DNA of 64,000 nucleotides from Cynocephalus volans. Its lineage: Eukaryota; Chordata; Mammalia; Dermoptera; Cynocephalidae. Made by a program: the position numbers and the translations under genes. The stretch covers positions 45,858,407 to 45,922,406 of the forward strand of contig NC_084463.1 in the NCBI RefSeq assembly GCF_027409185.1, written 5' to 3'. The notes under the pieces were generated by a model. That model was not told where the DNA came from and searched no databases. It saw nothing but the letters and a program-made list of their open reading frames with translations. Numbering within the stretch: position 1 is the first letter of the stretch; each line of letters opens with the position of its first letter. Below, one piece after another: positions 10,764-31,310 of this stretch.

Positions 10764-12955
10764 GATTTCCCCCAGTTTTTAATTTTTTGTGTGTGTTGTT
10801 TATTGGCTTTGTTTTTGTTGCAAGAGCAGGAAAGCATTTTGTGTTTGAGGAGTCAAGTTTGAGAAACATCAGATGACCAAGAATAGAACTAATGAGATAC
10901 AGAGAGGATCTGGATTAAGCGACGATAATACCCAGAACCAGTGTTAATCTCTGAGCACAGTTGATGCTGTCTAGCAAGAGAACACCAATAAGAACAAACA
11001 CCAAGTCTTGCACATGGGGTCATTTAAACTTTTAATTTTGAACTCCCAGTGGGGACTAAAAAGAAGGGCAAGAGAGTATGAAGAGAAAACAGGGAAACCA
11101 GTGTTACCAAAATGAAGGAGAAGTTTTAATGGCTACTGAGAAGTATATAATAAGTCGAGGACTAAGGACTGTCTTCTGGATGGAGACAGGAAGCCATTGC
11201 TGACGTGAATGAACTTCAATTAAGTTCTCCACACTCCCATGAGGAGCAGACCATGAAGAACACAACTTCTTGACATTGGCTTTTTTTTTTTTTTAACCAA
11301 AATTAAATAAGGGTTTCATTTCCATCTCTAGCATTTGAGTGAAAATTTTGCTCCAGCCATTGTGGATACAACTGCCACAATGTGGTTTCTGCTCTCCATC
11401 TTACTTACAAGGGCCTAAAAAATACAGTAACTAAGACTATTTTAAGGTTTTAAAATATATTCTCAAGGAAACATAGACTGGTATGGAGGTACTAGAAGTC
11501 ATACGATTTTATAACTATCTGTAAGAAAAAATCTTCAGCAAACATCATTACTTCTGAAAAGGACTGTAGCAGCCCTAATACAATCAGGAACAACACAGGT
11601 TAAGTACGATAACTAATCAATCAACACAATCCTGGAATTCCAAGTTAATATAAAATCACAAACAAATTAAAGGTCTAAGTGTTTTTAGATGACAATTACC
11701 TTGTTACAAAAGCCACATTCATGAACCTTAAGAGAAACCAGATGGGTAAAACAGGATCTCTTCTTCAGAAACTTAACTCATGCAGTTATGGGACCATAGT
11801 CTATAGGAGGAAAAGTATCAGTGTTGAGTGGGGAAATGGAGTCTCTTCAATTTTAAACTTTATCACGGTTGTGTTGGAGGACCTTTGATGTCAATTTAGA
11901 TAAATTAGTTAAAAATGACAGGAGACCCTGAGTCAGAGAAAATATTTGTAAACTGGAACTTCCTGTCTGAACAAGATGACAAGAACCATTTTTCCTCCTC
12001 CTATCTACTATGTTCAACTATAAACTCTGGAATTTCCTAAGAAACATCCACAGGAGAACTCTGGAAGGCTGTAGAAATAAACAAACAACAGAGTGCCAGG
12101 ATGTCATTATACTCTCACCAATCAGGAGAAGGAGACCCTCCTGATGTTTTCCAGAACGTGGCAACAGAAGGTAGTCAGGTAGGGTCATTTCTCCCTGGAC
12201 TCAACCTGATTTCTGTGACAACAAATAGTGACTACATTCCCCTTCCCCAAGCCCAGCATGACCTGAGCGACATAGATTCAGAGCCCTGGAGGTAATTAGC
12301 AGACAGTGAGTCTGTTCTCTTTTTTCCCCTATACATGCTAAGGCAAACAGGCAGCTCCTGCAAAGAACCACCACAACCAGTGAATTATTCCAGGAAGATG
12401 TACATTCACACATATGTCATAAGTTACTCTTCCTGCCTGCTGCTCTTCAGGAGAAATATGCGTGGGGACCATGGACATGGTCCCCATATAAAAATCTCAC
12501 AGATTATGAAATCTGTTCCCAGAAGGCCTGAGTTGTTGGGGCAGGATTGAGAAGTGCATGGACCCAGGAACAATAACCTCTGGGAGAATCTGCTCCCACC
12601 ATCTCTGACACAGTAGGAGAGTCATTCATTCTCCTGTTGTCACTCTCTGCAGCTCATGTCTTTGCTCTGAGATTCAGGGATGGTGTTTATACACTGTTTG
12701 AAAAATAGCAGAGCCCAGCTGTGAAGGGCAGACATGCCAAGCCTGAGAAAAGAGAAAATGGCACATAGGAACCTAGAAAGCCTATTCATACTCTATATTC
12801 AAAGAAGGACTTCTGAAAGACCAGTAGGCAAGCTCTGATTGGATAATCCTACTAGTGGCCATCAGACAATAAGAAAATGAAATACTGAGACTCTTCCAAG
12901 AGTACTTGCCAGAGACCTCCACCTACAGCATATTCATCTTCAGAGTTCATTTTCA
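10764..12955. other. Unassigned 2.2-kb intergenic stretch
   Basis: This holds a poly-T tract at 11280-11295 and a small palindrome at 12464-12485, but no repeat family or coding potential that I recognise. The open frames near 12101-12550 are short and lack a known domain. Confidence 0.35.
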
Positions 12956-12959
12956 TGTT

Positions 12960-14165
12960 TTTCAACTTTTCTTTTTTAATTATCACTAAGTCCAACACAT
13001 AAAATTACACACGTGTGGAATACTAGAAAATATAATTATATAACCATAATCACAAACTTTAGAATATGTCCATGACTCATCTTATTTGCATTTACTCTTT
13101 CACCACTCCAGCTCTAGACAATTTTTAATGCCTTTACTGTTTCTGAAGATAAGCCTTTATAAAAATATCTTAAGTGCAAAAATAAATTATGTAGTTTCCT
13201 TGGGTGTAGTTTCTTTCACATAGCTGGACACTGTTGATGATCTTTCCTGCTAGAGCACATATCATTACTATATCTTCTTTGATTGGGGAATAGTATTCTA
13301 TGACACAGATACACTGCATACATGTTACCTTCTGGTAGTGGATGAATATTTGTTTCATTTACTTTTGGCAATTATAAATAGTGCTGCTATGAGCATTCAC
13401 ATGAGTCTTTGGCCATAAACTTATCTTTTTTTTTTGGCATACACTTAAAGAAATTTGAGTAGTACAGTGATTCTAGATAATATTTTGAGAAATTGCCAAA
13501 ATGTTTTTCAAAGTGCCTGCACTATTTTACATTCTCATTTACAATATGACAGTTCCATATTCTGTAAATCTTTGTTGACACTTTTTATTGTCTATATTAT
13601 AGCCATTTTATTGGGTGTTATCCTCCTTATGGTTTTCATTTGCATTTCTCTAATCACAATAATGTTCATATTTCCACGAACTTATTGACAATTTGCATGT
13701 TTTTTGTAGACATGTGTATTTAAATCCTTTGTCCATTTTAAAAACTTGATTGTCTATTATTGACTTTTAAGAGTTTCATCTTTATTCTGAAATATACCCC
13801 TCACACAGATACATAATTTAAACTTATTTTGCATTAATTAACTTGTCTTTTTATTTTTTTTATGGCCTCATTTGAAAAACATAAGTGTCACAATGTTATC
13901 AAATGCAGTTTATCTTTTTATTTCCTTCTCTAGAATGTGATTTTGGTGGAATTTCTAAGAAATTGTTACCTAGCTTATAATTACAAATATTTACTCTATT
14001 ATTTCTCTATAAGTTTTATAATTTTATCTCCTACAAACAATAAGAGATCTATTTTGAATACTTTTCTGAATGGGTGTGATTTGAGTGAGGGGTTCAACTT
14101 TATCCTTCTGCAAGTGTATATAATTTTCCCAGCACCATTTGCTGAAAAAAGCTGTCAGTACAAAA
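12960..14165 (-). mobile_element. Old L1 fragment (L1M-like)
   Basis: Diverged ORF2 C-terminal sequence reads on the minus strand. The L1 landmark TTTCCCAGCACCATTTGCTG lies near 14126. The element is decayed and lies just downstream of the zinc-finger gene's relic fingers. Confidence 0.65.
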
Positions 14166-14173
14166 GACAGTGT

Positions 14174-14191
14174 TTTGTGTGTGTGTGTGTG
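14174..14191. repeat. Short (GT)n tract
   Basis: Nine GT units. Confidence 0.85.
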
Positions 14192-14224
14192 TTTCTGGAA
14201 AAAATTAGCTAGTCTTTGCCATGC

Positions 14225-15103
14225 AGTATTTCTCCCTTATGTGAGTTCTCTGATGTCTGCTTAGGTGTGACTTCTGACAAAAGATGTTCTACATTCATTA
14301 CAATCAGCCTTTCATATCCACAAAATCCACATTCATGGATTCAACCAACTATAAATCAAAAATAATTGAAAAGAAGAAAGTATGGCAATTCAAAATATAC
14401 CAAAAAACTACAACAAATTATATTGTTTTTAATGTATTCAGTAATATAAGTAATCTAGACATGATGTGAAATTGTGCAGCAGAATGTTAGCTCACCACTT
14501 CATATAAGACTTGAGCATCCACAGATTTTGGTATCTATGGAAAGTTTTGAAACCAATCCCCTGTGGATATGAATGGACAGCTGTACATTCATAGGTTTTC
14601 TCTTTTACATGAGTTCTCTGATGCATCCTGAAGTGTGCTCATGACTAGTAAGGTTTGATTTCTGGTAGGAAGATTTCCTACATTCATTACATTCATATGG
14701 TTTCACAACTGTGTGAGTTCTTTGATGGACACGGAGGTCTGCTTTACTGTAGAAAGGTTTCCTATATTCTTTACATTCATCTGGATTCTCACATGCATAA
14801 ATTCTCCAATGCTTGCTGAGGTTTGACTTCTGGTGAAAGGTTTTTCCACATTCATTACATACATAGGGCTTCTCATCTGTGTGAATCTCTGATGCATGCT
14901 GAAGATTGACATGTTTGAAGGTTTTTTAACACATTGTATTCATAGGGCCTTTTCTATGTGTGATTTTTCTTACGTTTATTGAGATCCAAGTTATGGTAGA
15001 AAGATTTTGTACATTCTTTATATTCATATGGTGTCTCACCTGTGTGAGTATTGTGATATACACTGAAGTCTGATTTACTTTAGAAAATTTCTGAACATTG
15101 TTG
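14225..15103 (-). pseudogene. Decayed C2H2 zinc fingers beyond the stop codon
   Basis: Directly after the TGA stop of the zinc-finger exon, about seven further finger units remain at roughly 84-bp spacing. Most have lost a Cys or His or gained stops and small indels. The best preserved reads [20 protein letters not shown] near 14840. The last unit is split by the Tigger-like insertion at 14301-14583. They are presumably transcribed as 3' UTR, since they lie in the same exon direction, but no polyadenylation site was identified. They show that the ancestral array was longer, at least about 32 fingers. Confidence 0.85.
14301..14583. mobile_element. Tigger-like MITE inserted in a zinc-finger relic
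   Basis: The element is flanked by the TA dinucleotide at 14299-14300 and 14584-14585, the target duplication expected of TcMar/pogo elements. Its ends show the AATCAGCCTTTCATATCC / GGATATGAATGGACAGCTGT pattern. A second copy lies at 60222-60540. Removing it joins the flanking finger linker smoothly at CATTCAT-TA-CATTCAT. Confidence 0.8.
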
Positions 15104-20230
<5,127 letters not shown>

Positions 20231-20320
20231 CTTGTAGACTCTGGTTTTGGGAGTCTATTGTCCATTGTTCTGCTTCTTGCTCCAACTTGAAGATCACTTC
20301 AGGTTTGGTAATGCAGTACC
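20231..20320 (-). CDS. ZNF717: KRAB-B exon of the zinc-finger gene
   Basis: This 90-bp exon lies between acceptor ATCCATTAAAG (ends at 20321) and donor GTCAGT (starts at 20230). It begins with two bases of a split Gly codon and ends with one base of a split Asp codon, so both junctions keep the frame with the KRAB-A and finger exons. The encoded residues 43-73 read G-YCITKPEVIFKLEQEAEQW and onward, the standard KRAB B box. KRAB-B supports the repressor interaction of KRAB-A. The acceptor's pyrimidine tract is weak, and the usual EPW motif is EQW here. Confidence 0.85.
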
Positions 20321-22685
<2,365 letters not shown>

Positions 22686-22689
22686 TCCA

Positions 22690-23940
22690 AATGGACCAAG
22701 ACAGCTCCCCCCTCTCCACAGCTTAAGACCACATTACTGAATGCATATTTACAGTAGTTTCTTTTCCCTGTTACATCATATCGGGCTATAAAGAAAACAA
22801 TTACAAGGCATTTTTAAGACAAAAAAAAAAAAAACAGAATAAACAAGTAAAGAAACACAGCTGGAAGTGATAGAGCAAGCATCAGAAAAAGCCATGATCA
22901 GAATGTTAAAACTGTCAAACAAGTTTTATTTTAAAACTCTGATGAATAAGCTTAGGGATCAAATGGATAAAGTAGACACTACTCAACAGCAGATGGGCAA
23001 TGAAAGTACACATAAAAGTTCTAAGGAAGTACCAAAACAAACAAACAAACATAAAAACAGTAACACAGATCAAAAACAGTGTAACCGAAATTAGGAATGT
23101 TTTTAATTGGCTTATTAACAGACTGAACAAGGCTGAGAAAAGAATCTCTGAGCTTGAAAATACATCAATAGAAACTTCAAAATCTGAAAAGCAAAGAGAA
23201 CTAAGACAGAAAAGAACATAATATCCAAGGACTGTGGGAAAAACTACAAAATTGTCCCATAGAATAATGAGAATACCCCCCCCCCAAAAAAAATAGAAAG
23301 AGAGACAAAAAGAAACAGAATGTATATTTGGAACAATAATGCTTGAGAGCGCCCACAGATTAATGTCAGACACCAAAGCAAAGACCCAGGAAACTCAGAG
23401 AATATCAACCATGATAAATGCCAAAAACTACACCTAAGCATATCATTATTAAAACACTGAAAATCAATTTTTTAAAAAAAAACTACAAAAAGGAAAAGAG
23501 AACAAAATCTTACTTATAGAGAAGAAAAGATAAGAATTACATACAAAATCTGCTCAGAATCCATGCAAGTAAGAACTCAGTGAAATGAAACTCTCAAAGC
23601 GTCAAGAGAAGAAACCCACTAACTTAGAGTTCTCTACCCTGTAAAATCATCCTTCAAAAAAGAAGGAAAAATAAAGACTTTCTCATATGAACAAAAATTA
23701 AGGAAATCTGCTGCCAGTGTAAATGTCTTGCAAGAAATATGAAAAGAATTTCTGTTGACAGGAGAAAAAGATGCATATAGGTCAGAAATCTTAACCTCCA
23801 TAAAAAAAGGAACAGAATTAAAGAAGAAATAAGTGGAAGTAAAATAAAAGGTTTTATTTTTCTTATTCTGAATTGATCTAACATATAATAGGTTGTATCC
23901 AATAATTTTGGAAACAATGTGTAAAGTTATGTATGCTTTT

Positions 23941-23972
<32 letters not shown>

Positions 23973-26090
23973 ATAATTTTAAAATAGAAACTCAATAGAG
24001 ACTTTCAAAAACAAAGAACAAAATATCTGATTTTTTGGAAAGATAAATAGAGTTAAGAATCCTATAAAAAGGCTATGGAAAAAGAGGACCAAAACAACCA
24101 ATATTAGGAATGAGAGGAGGGGCATCTCTACAGATCCTGTGGACATAAAAGGATAATAATGATATACTATGACTAATTCTCTTGCACACATTTGAAAACT
24201 TAGATAAAATGGATCAAATCCTCACAAGATACAATTATCAAAATTCACACAATAAGAAATACACAATATGAATAAGCATATATCTGTTATAGAAAATGAG
24301 TAAATCATTAATAATCTTCAAAGCAGAAAACATCCTTCCCAGATGTGTACAATGTTAAATTCAACCAAACATTTAAGGAAGAAATTATAGCAATTCCCTA
24401 CTGTGTATTGGTACTTCCCAACTCATTCTATGAGGGCAGCATTACCTCAATACCAAAACCAGGAAAAGACATTACAAGAAGAGAAAAGTACAAATCATTA
24501 CCACTCATGAATATACATGCAAAAGTCCTCAACAAAATATTGGTAAACCTAATCCAAAAATGTAGTTAAAAGAGCTGTGCATTATGATCAAGTCAGATTT
24601 ATTCCAGGCATGCAAAGCTGGTACACATTTGAACATCAATTAATATAATCCATCACATCAGCAGACTTAAATAGAAAAACCTTATGATCACAGCATAGAA
24701 CCAGAAAAGCATGACAGAAAATACAGCATCATTCCTGATAAATACTCTCAGTAAACCAGAATTAGAGGGAAACTTCATCAACTTGATAGTCTATCCACGG
24801 AAACTACAGCTAATATGATACTTAATGGTGAGAAATTCAAAGCCTTCCAGCAAAATCAGAAACAAAGCAAGAATGCACCATCTCACCCCTCTTTTCAACA
24901 TGGTACTTAAAGTACTAGCTCATGCAATAAGATAACTACTTAAAATAAATGGCATACATAAAGGAAAATAAAATAAAATTGTCTTTGTTTACAGATCATA
25001 TGATAATGTGTAAAAAATCCAAAACGGACAAAAAAACTTCTGGAACTAATAAGTGATTATAATGTGATTGCAAGATCCAAAGTTAATATGCAAATTTCAT
25101 CACTTTCCTATATACTAGCAACAAACACGTGGAATTTGAAGTAAAAAAAAACAAAAAACGAAAAAACAAAAACCACACTATTTACATTAGCACCCCAAAA
25201 AGGAAATAGTTGTGAATCATATATCTCACAAGAAATTAATATCCAGAATACATAGAATCCTTCAACTCACAAGTCAAAAAACAAATAACCTGATTAAAAA
25301 TGGGCAAAGGTCTTGAACAGACATTGCTCCAAAGATGATATACAAATGGCTAACAAGCATATGAAAACATGCTTGACATCACTAACCATTAAAGAAATGC
25401 AAACTAAAACCACAATGACATATTACTTCACACACAATAGAAAAAAACAAGCACAGGCAAAATTGGAACCCTTGTCAACTGTTTTGTTGGTGGGAATGTA
25501 AAATGGTGCAGCCACTACAAAAATAATACAGTTGCTTTTAAAAAAATTAAAATTAGAATTACCATATAATCCAACAATCCAATTTTGTGTATAAATCCAA
25601 AATAATTAATAATAGTAGTGCAAAATATTTGCACAACTGTGTTCATGGCAACATTATTCACTTAAAAGTTGGAAGCATTCCAGATGTCCTTAGAGAAATG
25701 TGAATACAGAAACAAAACATTTTATTTTCATAAAGGAATATTAGATAGCCTTAAAAACAAAGAAAGTCCTCACAGTCTTATTGTATAACATGGAACTTTG
25801 ATAATATTATGCAAAGGAAAATAAGCCACTCACAAAATGACAGATATTATATGGCTCCACTGATGAAAGTCAAATTTTTAGAAACACAAAGTAGAATGGT
25901 GGTTGTCAAGGACTGGGAGGAGAGGGAAATTGAGAGCAGTCATTTAATGAGTACAGACTTGCAGTTTTCCAAGATAGAAAGTTCTGGATATCTGCTGCAC
26001 AACAGTGTGAATATACCTAACACCACTTAAAGGTTAAGAAATGGTTAAATTTATATGTGTATATGTGTTTTTTTACTGAAATTAAAAAGA
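22690..26090 (+). mobile_element. Old L1 LINE, long but decayed
   Basis: ORF1-like coiled-coil sequence occurs at 22867-23221 (NKAEKRISELENTSIE). ORF2 pieces follow to about 25500, including the RT-region phrase SITSIPKPGKDITRREKYKSL near 24440 and [11 protein letters not shown] near 25400. The 3' region ends near 26090. All frames are broken by stops and indels. Confidence 0.75.
23941..23964. repeat. (CA)n microsatellite
   Basis: Twelve CA units inside the L1 relic. Confidence 0.95.
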
Positions 26091-26199
26091 TTATTTTGAA
26101 AATAATTTTCAGAGGCCAGTAGTTGATCATACTGAAAAATAAATGAATAAATAAATAAAAATAAATTGAGTACCCAAAAACAATTTAGGAAAGTAAAAA

Positions 26200-26580
26200 C
26201 AGAGGACAAAATGGCAATTGAGACAAAGAGAAAGTGGGAAGCAAAATAGCAGACCTAACTCTAACCTTATTAATAATTTGTTTCAGTTGAATTGGACTAA
26301 ATATTCTACTTTATGCAGAGACTGTCAGCCTTGATAGGAAAGTAAGACCCAACTATATGCTATCCACAGAGACATGGTTTAAATACAAAGACACAAACAG
26401 AGTAAAATTTTAAAAAATGGAAAAAGATGTACTACATTTACAGTAAGTATAAAAAGCCTAAGTTGAGATATTAATACTAGCAAAAAGAAACTTCAAGACA
26501 AAATATATCAACAGGGAAAAAAGACAGCCCTTTCATAATAACAGAAGGATTATACATGAGGAAGATGTAACAATTATAAC
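26200..26580 (+). mobile_element. L1 ORF2 5' fragment
   Basis: Phrases such as AATTGGACTAAATATTC and CCCAACTATATGCTATCCAC fit the start of L1 ORF2. Confidence 0.6.
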
Positions 26581-26599
26581 TATGTCTGTGCCTAAACAC

Positions 26600-26840
26600 A
26601 GAGCCACAAAGTACACTCATGTGGTGCTTAAAGACTGGGTAAGTTCTGAAAAATGTGTCATTAGGCAACTTTGTCACTGCATGAACCTCATAGAGTGCAC
26701 TTACAGAACCTACATGGTACAGCCTACTACATACCTGGACTATGTAATGTAGATTACTGCACAGATATAAATGGGGTCTGTTGACTAAAATGTTATGTGG
26801 CACATGAGTGTACCTGGAAAAGAATAACTGAGCTAAAGTG
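26600..26840. mobile_element. Ancient DNA-transposon relic
   Basis: The phrase CATAGAGTGCACTTACA and the following TACATGGTACAGCCTACTAC match a common mammalian DNA-transposon fossil. I am not sure of its family name. Confidence 0.5.
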
Positions 26841-26989
26841 AGAAATTGACAAATCCACATTCATAGTTGCAGAATTCTTTTCTCTCAATAACTAATGAAA
26901 TAACCAGATAAAATTGTCAGGAAGAATACAGATACAATTGACAAAATTGTAACTATATCATATTATGGATATGTATATTTGTCTCTGTT

Positions 26990-27720
26990 TCTGCCTCCTA
27001 GCATACAACTCCTAAAATCCTTAGACTCTTCAAAGTGATGAGTGTCACTTTGCATGCTAATCAGTTGGCTGGTGGCTGGCTGCACCTGGGTAAATTCAGG
27101 ATGGGAGCTGATTGTCAGCGGAGCCAACTTTGTAATTAGAGGGTTGGGACTTGCAGCCCACACCCCCAACTTCCAGGGTGGGGAGAGGAACTGAAGGTTA
27201 AGTTGATCAACAGTGGCCTATGCTGCAATCAATTGTGCCTAATGAGACCTCCATAAAAACCCAAGAACACAGGGCTGAGGGAGCTTCAGGACAGTTGAAC
27301 TCATCCGTGAGACAGGAGGGTGGTGTACCTCATATCCAAGGGAATGGAACCTCCTGTGCCAGGACCCTTCCAGACCTCACCCTTTGTATCTCTTCACCTA
27401 TTTGTATTTTTCAAAATGTCCTTTGGAATGAATAAGTGTAAGTAAATGTTTCACTGAATTCTTGGAGCCCCTTTAGTAAATTAATATAGACTAAAGAGAA
27501 AAAAGGGCATTGTGGGAGCCAGTCAGAAGATCCAGGAACATGGACTTGCAACTGGCATCTGAAGTGGGGATAGTCTTGGGGATAAAGCTCTTAACTTATG
27601 AGATATGATGCTACCTCCAAGTAGATAGTGCCAAAATAAATTTGAATTAGAAATGCACCCTGCTTGATTTCTGCTGCAAAATTGCTTCTGGGCTTAGTGT
27701 ATGAAGAGAAATCCTCATGT
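26990..27720 (+). mobile_element. LTR-like retroviral relic
   Basis: Recognisable blocks are TAATTAGAGGGTTGGGACTT, GACCTCCATAAAAACCC and GGCATCTGAAGTGGGG near 27557. Their order fits a solo LTR running into a short leader. The family was not identified. Confidence 0.5.
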
Positions 27721-27834
27721 ATCTGGTGTCAGCTGCCAGCAGTGTGTTCTGAGTATAGGAGGGGAAACTGAGTATGTTTTCCCCATCCAACCTAATTGAT
27801 ATTTGTAGAGTACAATCTGAAGCTGCTATGAGTA

Positions 27835-28235
27835 AATGTGTCCACCAATGTTAATGTGTTGGAAACTTGATCCCTATTATAACAGTGTTAAGAGGGTAGG
27901 AAATCCAATTATAATATTTGCAAGGTGGGACCTTTAAGAGGTGACTGGATTGTGATGACAATGCCCTGGGGAATACATTAATCCACTTACAAAGTAATGG
28001 ATTAATGTGTTAATGAGGTATCATGGGCATAGACTGGTGGCTTTGTACACTGGGCACATGAAAGTGCTCTTGCCATTCCCACCATGTGTTAATCTGCATT
28101 GCCATAGGACTCCCTACAGAGGCCCCACCATGAAGAAGATCCTGGACTTGATCTTAGCCTCCAAAATTGTAAAATATAACCTCTTCTCTTAATGCATTGT
28201 CCAGTTTCACATATTCTGTTGTAAGAAACAAAACA
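27835..28235 (+). mobile_element. Solo MaLR (MLT1/MST-type) LTR
   Basis: The mid-LTR pattern GGTGGGACCTTTAAGAGGTG and a late CACCATGAAGAAGATCCTGG block fit an old MaLR LTR. An AAAAG simple repeat follows at 28233-28264. Confidence 0.65.
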
Positions 28236-28289
28236 AAAAAAAGAAAAGAAAAGAAAAGAAAAAAAACCAGACTAATACAGAAACACTCA

Positions 28290-28440
28290 TCAAGACACAG
28301 TACACACTGACCTATAAAACAAGTCTCAAGACTGAAATACTATAAAATATGTTTTAACCACAATAAAATTAAATTAGAAACCAACAACAAAAGTATATTC
28401 ACAAAGTCTCAAATATTTGAAAATTACATGACACACTTTG
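28290..28440 (+). mobile_element. L1 ORF2 fragment
   Basis: The phrase AAAACAAGTCTCAA and the following AAATTAGAAACCAACAAC are from L1 ORF2. Confidence 0.55.
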
Positions 28441-30446
28441 AATGGAGGCTAAAAATCAAAGAGCCTGTGTCGGCTCTGTGGGGGTAGTTTTGGTCTAATG
28501 GATTTTAATGCACAGAAGCCTGTGCTTTCTAAAGTAATGATTACATCATTTCTTGTATCAAAAGGCCAGAGTTAGATAAAAGGTGAAAAAGAGGCCATTG
28601 GATCCCCAAATTACTATAAGCAAGAAATAGAAAAAAAAAAAAAAGTTGGTCAAGTACAAACCCAAGCATGTGAGGAATAAGGATACTGACAGAAAATTGT
28701 GACAGCCAAAGGGGAAGTGTAAAGAGTCACGAGGAAACTTTCCAGGGAAGAGGACCAGGCCCTGTTCAAAGAACTACAGCACATGGCCAGTGGGAATAAC
28801 TAACTGATCAGACCAGTGTCTACAGGTGCCTCTCCTTCCCACCAGCCCTCTCTGAAAGGAAATGCCCACACGTTCCCGCCAGTGTCTTCACTGTGAGGTG
28901 GGTGTTTCTGGAGGAGCAGATGACAGGCCACAGGACCTGTTTATGTTGGGCTTTCAGCCCGTTCTTTAACAGCAAAACATTTCTGAGGCTCTTGAGAGCG
29001 GAAAATTATATTGTGCACATGACAGCATTTTGTGAGAAACTGTGGTCTTGAATTTTTTTTACCTTAAGGTACATTTCTAATAGCTACAAGGAAGTATTCA
29101 ACAGGGAGTTTAATCTATGGTTGAAAGGCTGGAAAAGAGGTACAAACTGGAGAGGAATAGGTCTGAAAACTACAGAGGATTGAATCTCTCAAGAAGAATT
29201 GCAGAGTGAGAATAGGGCCCAGGATGGAGTGCTTGGATGGGCTCTGCTACAAATAGAAAGTAGAAGAATTCAGAGAAAAAAGAAATCATCAGTGAGGTCA
29301 TCCTAGCAAGTAACACAGAAGAATTTCTGGGAAAAGGTCATGAACAGCAGTTTCAAATATGGCAGAAGATTCAAGTAAGGCAAAGGCTAGAGAATAGTCA
29401 TTGAAATTGATTAAAATTTAGGTGATTGGCAAACTTTTGAAGAACTGAACTAAAACTATATTGAGTGGGTTCAAGAGCAAATGAATGGTGAGAACATTTT
29501 CCAGAAAATATAACTTTGCACAGTGTGCTACACACCTGCATGAACACAGGAACTGAAAGAAACTTATAGAGTTATTCAAGAATCTGTGGTTGACTCCATC
29601 CTCCCGATGATCCAGGTTTTAGCTGTGAATCAAATAAGGCCTTCCAAAAGCTGTTGGGTTCACACTGTTTTAGAAATTCCAGAAAAACCTTTTTAAGGGA
29701 ATTGTTCTTAAGCACTAGGTTATTGTTTTTACTGCAGAAAACTGAAAGTATTTGTTTTCAAATTGGTGGTTAAAAAAAAACCTTCCACAACACACTCAAT
29801 GAAAATTGTCTGTCAGACTTTGGTGGCAACAAATCTGGATGTTCCGTAAAAAATGTAGCATACTGTCCTCTCAAATTTCATTTCAATCAAGAAACAAAAG
29901 TTCCTTTTTGCCATGACATCAAAAGGACTGGAGACAAATTTGCACTCAGCATGGAATATCCTAACTTCTGCCTACCTGCTGTGTCTACATGCCAACTTTA
30001 TCTTTTATTCCTACATTTCCCACAAGCTAAGTTTTACTTATTTATATTTTTCTATTTTAATTCATGGACCCCATAAAGGTCATATATACAATGTCAGACA
30101 AAGTAAAGAACATAAACAAACAACTCACCAAAGACTTATTCATTTTTTGTTGCTCTTGGAAATGCAAATAGCACTCTGGCTGCACAGCTGAAGGAGAAAG
30201 AAAATGGAGTGAATTAAGAAGAGAACTGGTGTGACTTGATCTTAGATTCTCCTGACCAAAACACTGCCAATTAGCTGGAAACAAGAACCACCACCACCAG
30301 CAACACAACAGACTTTTCTCCCTATTGGATGATAGTCCTTTATGCCTCAAAAAGAGGCAGCACATAACTAACTGAAGATGCATCTACAAATACATTAATT
30401 GACAAAAAGCAGACAATTTAATTTGGGGTTAATGAAAACCGATGAG
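28441..30446. other. Unassigned 2-kb stretch, probably intron 1
   Basis: No repeat family or exon was recognised. If the 33.65-kb promoter drives the zinc-finger gene, this lies in its first intron. Confidence 0.35.
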
Positions 30447-30525
30447 GGTACTTAAAAAGTCTGCATAAACATTAAATTAAAAGATAATGTGAATCCTTCA
30501 ATACAGTTTTTGAAGTCCCCTCACA
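30447..30525. mobile_element. Short palindromic MITE (mariner-like)
   Basis: It starts GAGGGTACTTAAAAAGT and ends AGTTTTTGAAGTCCCCTC, forming terminal inverted repeats. A related copy with better preserved ends lies at 38127-38182. Confidence 0.65.
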
Positions 30526-30949
30526 GATTACCTACTGCTTTAGCAACATCTAATTTTACCTTAAGATATAATTTAATCATTTAAACCAAAGAACAAAATA
30601 TCATGTCTTCACTAAAATTAATGTGATAAAATATACCTAGGCTGTATTAACCATTTGCCTATTAATACAGGGATTTCACACAGGAGTCCACATGAGTGTT
30701 TCCACTATAACATATCTTGCTTTTATATACCTAAACATCAGAAAAGTGTACATCTTGCACCCCAACATTTTTTGCCCATAAGTATAAGAAAAGACGTACA
30801 TGATACATATTTCTTGTGGTACACTCTTCCAGTAATAATTTCCAGTGTCAGGTATCCCTGTATCCATCTTCTCATATAGTATGTTCTCGCAATAAACTGG
30901 GCTTTGCAATTGATTTTCTTTGGCCACTAAGACATTAGAAAATGTGATG
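30526..30949. other. Unassigned AT-rich sequence
   Basis: Nothing was recognised here. Confidence 0.35.
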
Positions 30950-31310
30950 CAAACATTGCTTCGGAAAGTGACTGCCGTTGGTGCTTGCCTTCTTAGACAC
31001 AGTTATGTTGTAAAGAAGCCTGGGGCTACCCTGTTGGAGACACAGGACCTACCCAAGAGCCACCAAAAACTACAGGGCAAGTGAGTGATGACATCTTAAA
31101 CCAACCAGCCTCAGTCGGGGCACAAGCTGACTGAAGCCTCATTTGTAATCCAGGCAACACTAACATAGAAACTGCCCACCTGAGCACACTCGAAAAAGCG
31201 TTTCCATAGCAAATACACATGTAGCAAATGAAATGCATTTTGTGTTTATTTCTGTTTTATAAGTCATTGAATTTTGGTTAGTTTCTTACCAATTTCCTTA
31301 GCAAATACCA
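30950..31310 (+). mobile_element. Decayed MLT1-like LTR
   Basis: The order GAGACACAGGACCTACCC, GTGAGTGATGACATCTTAAA, then CAACACTAACATAGAAACTGC recalls the 3' half of an MLT1-type MaLR LTR. It is strongly diverged. Confidence 0.45.

Noticed and set aside
12464..12485. GGGGACCATG / CATGGTCCCC palindrome
   Set aside because: Only ten base pairs per arm with no flanking structure; likely chance.
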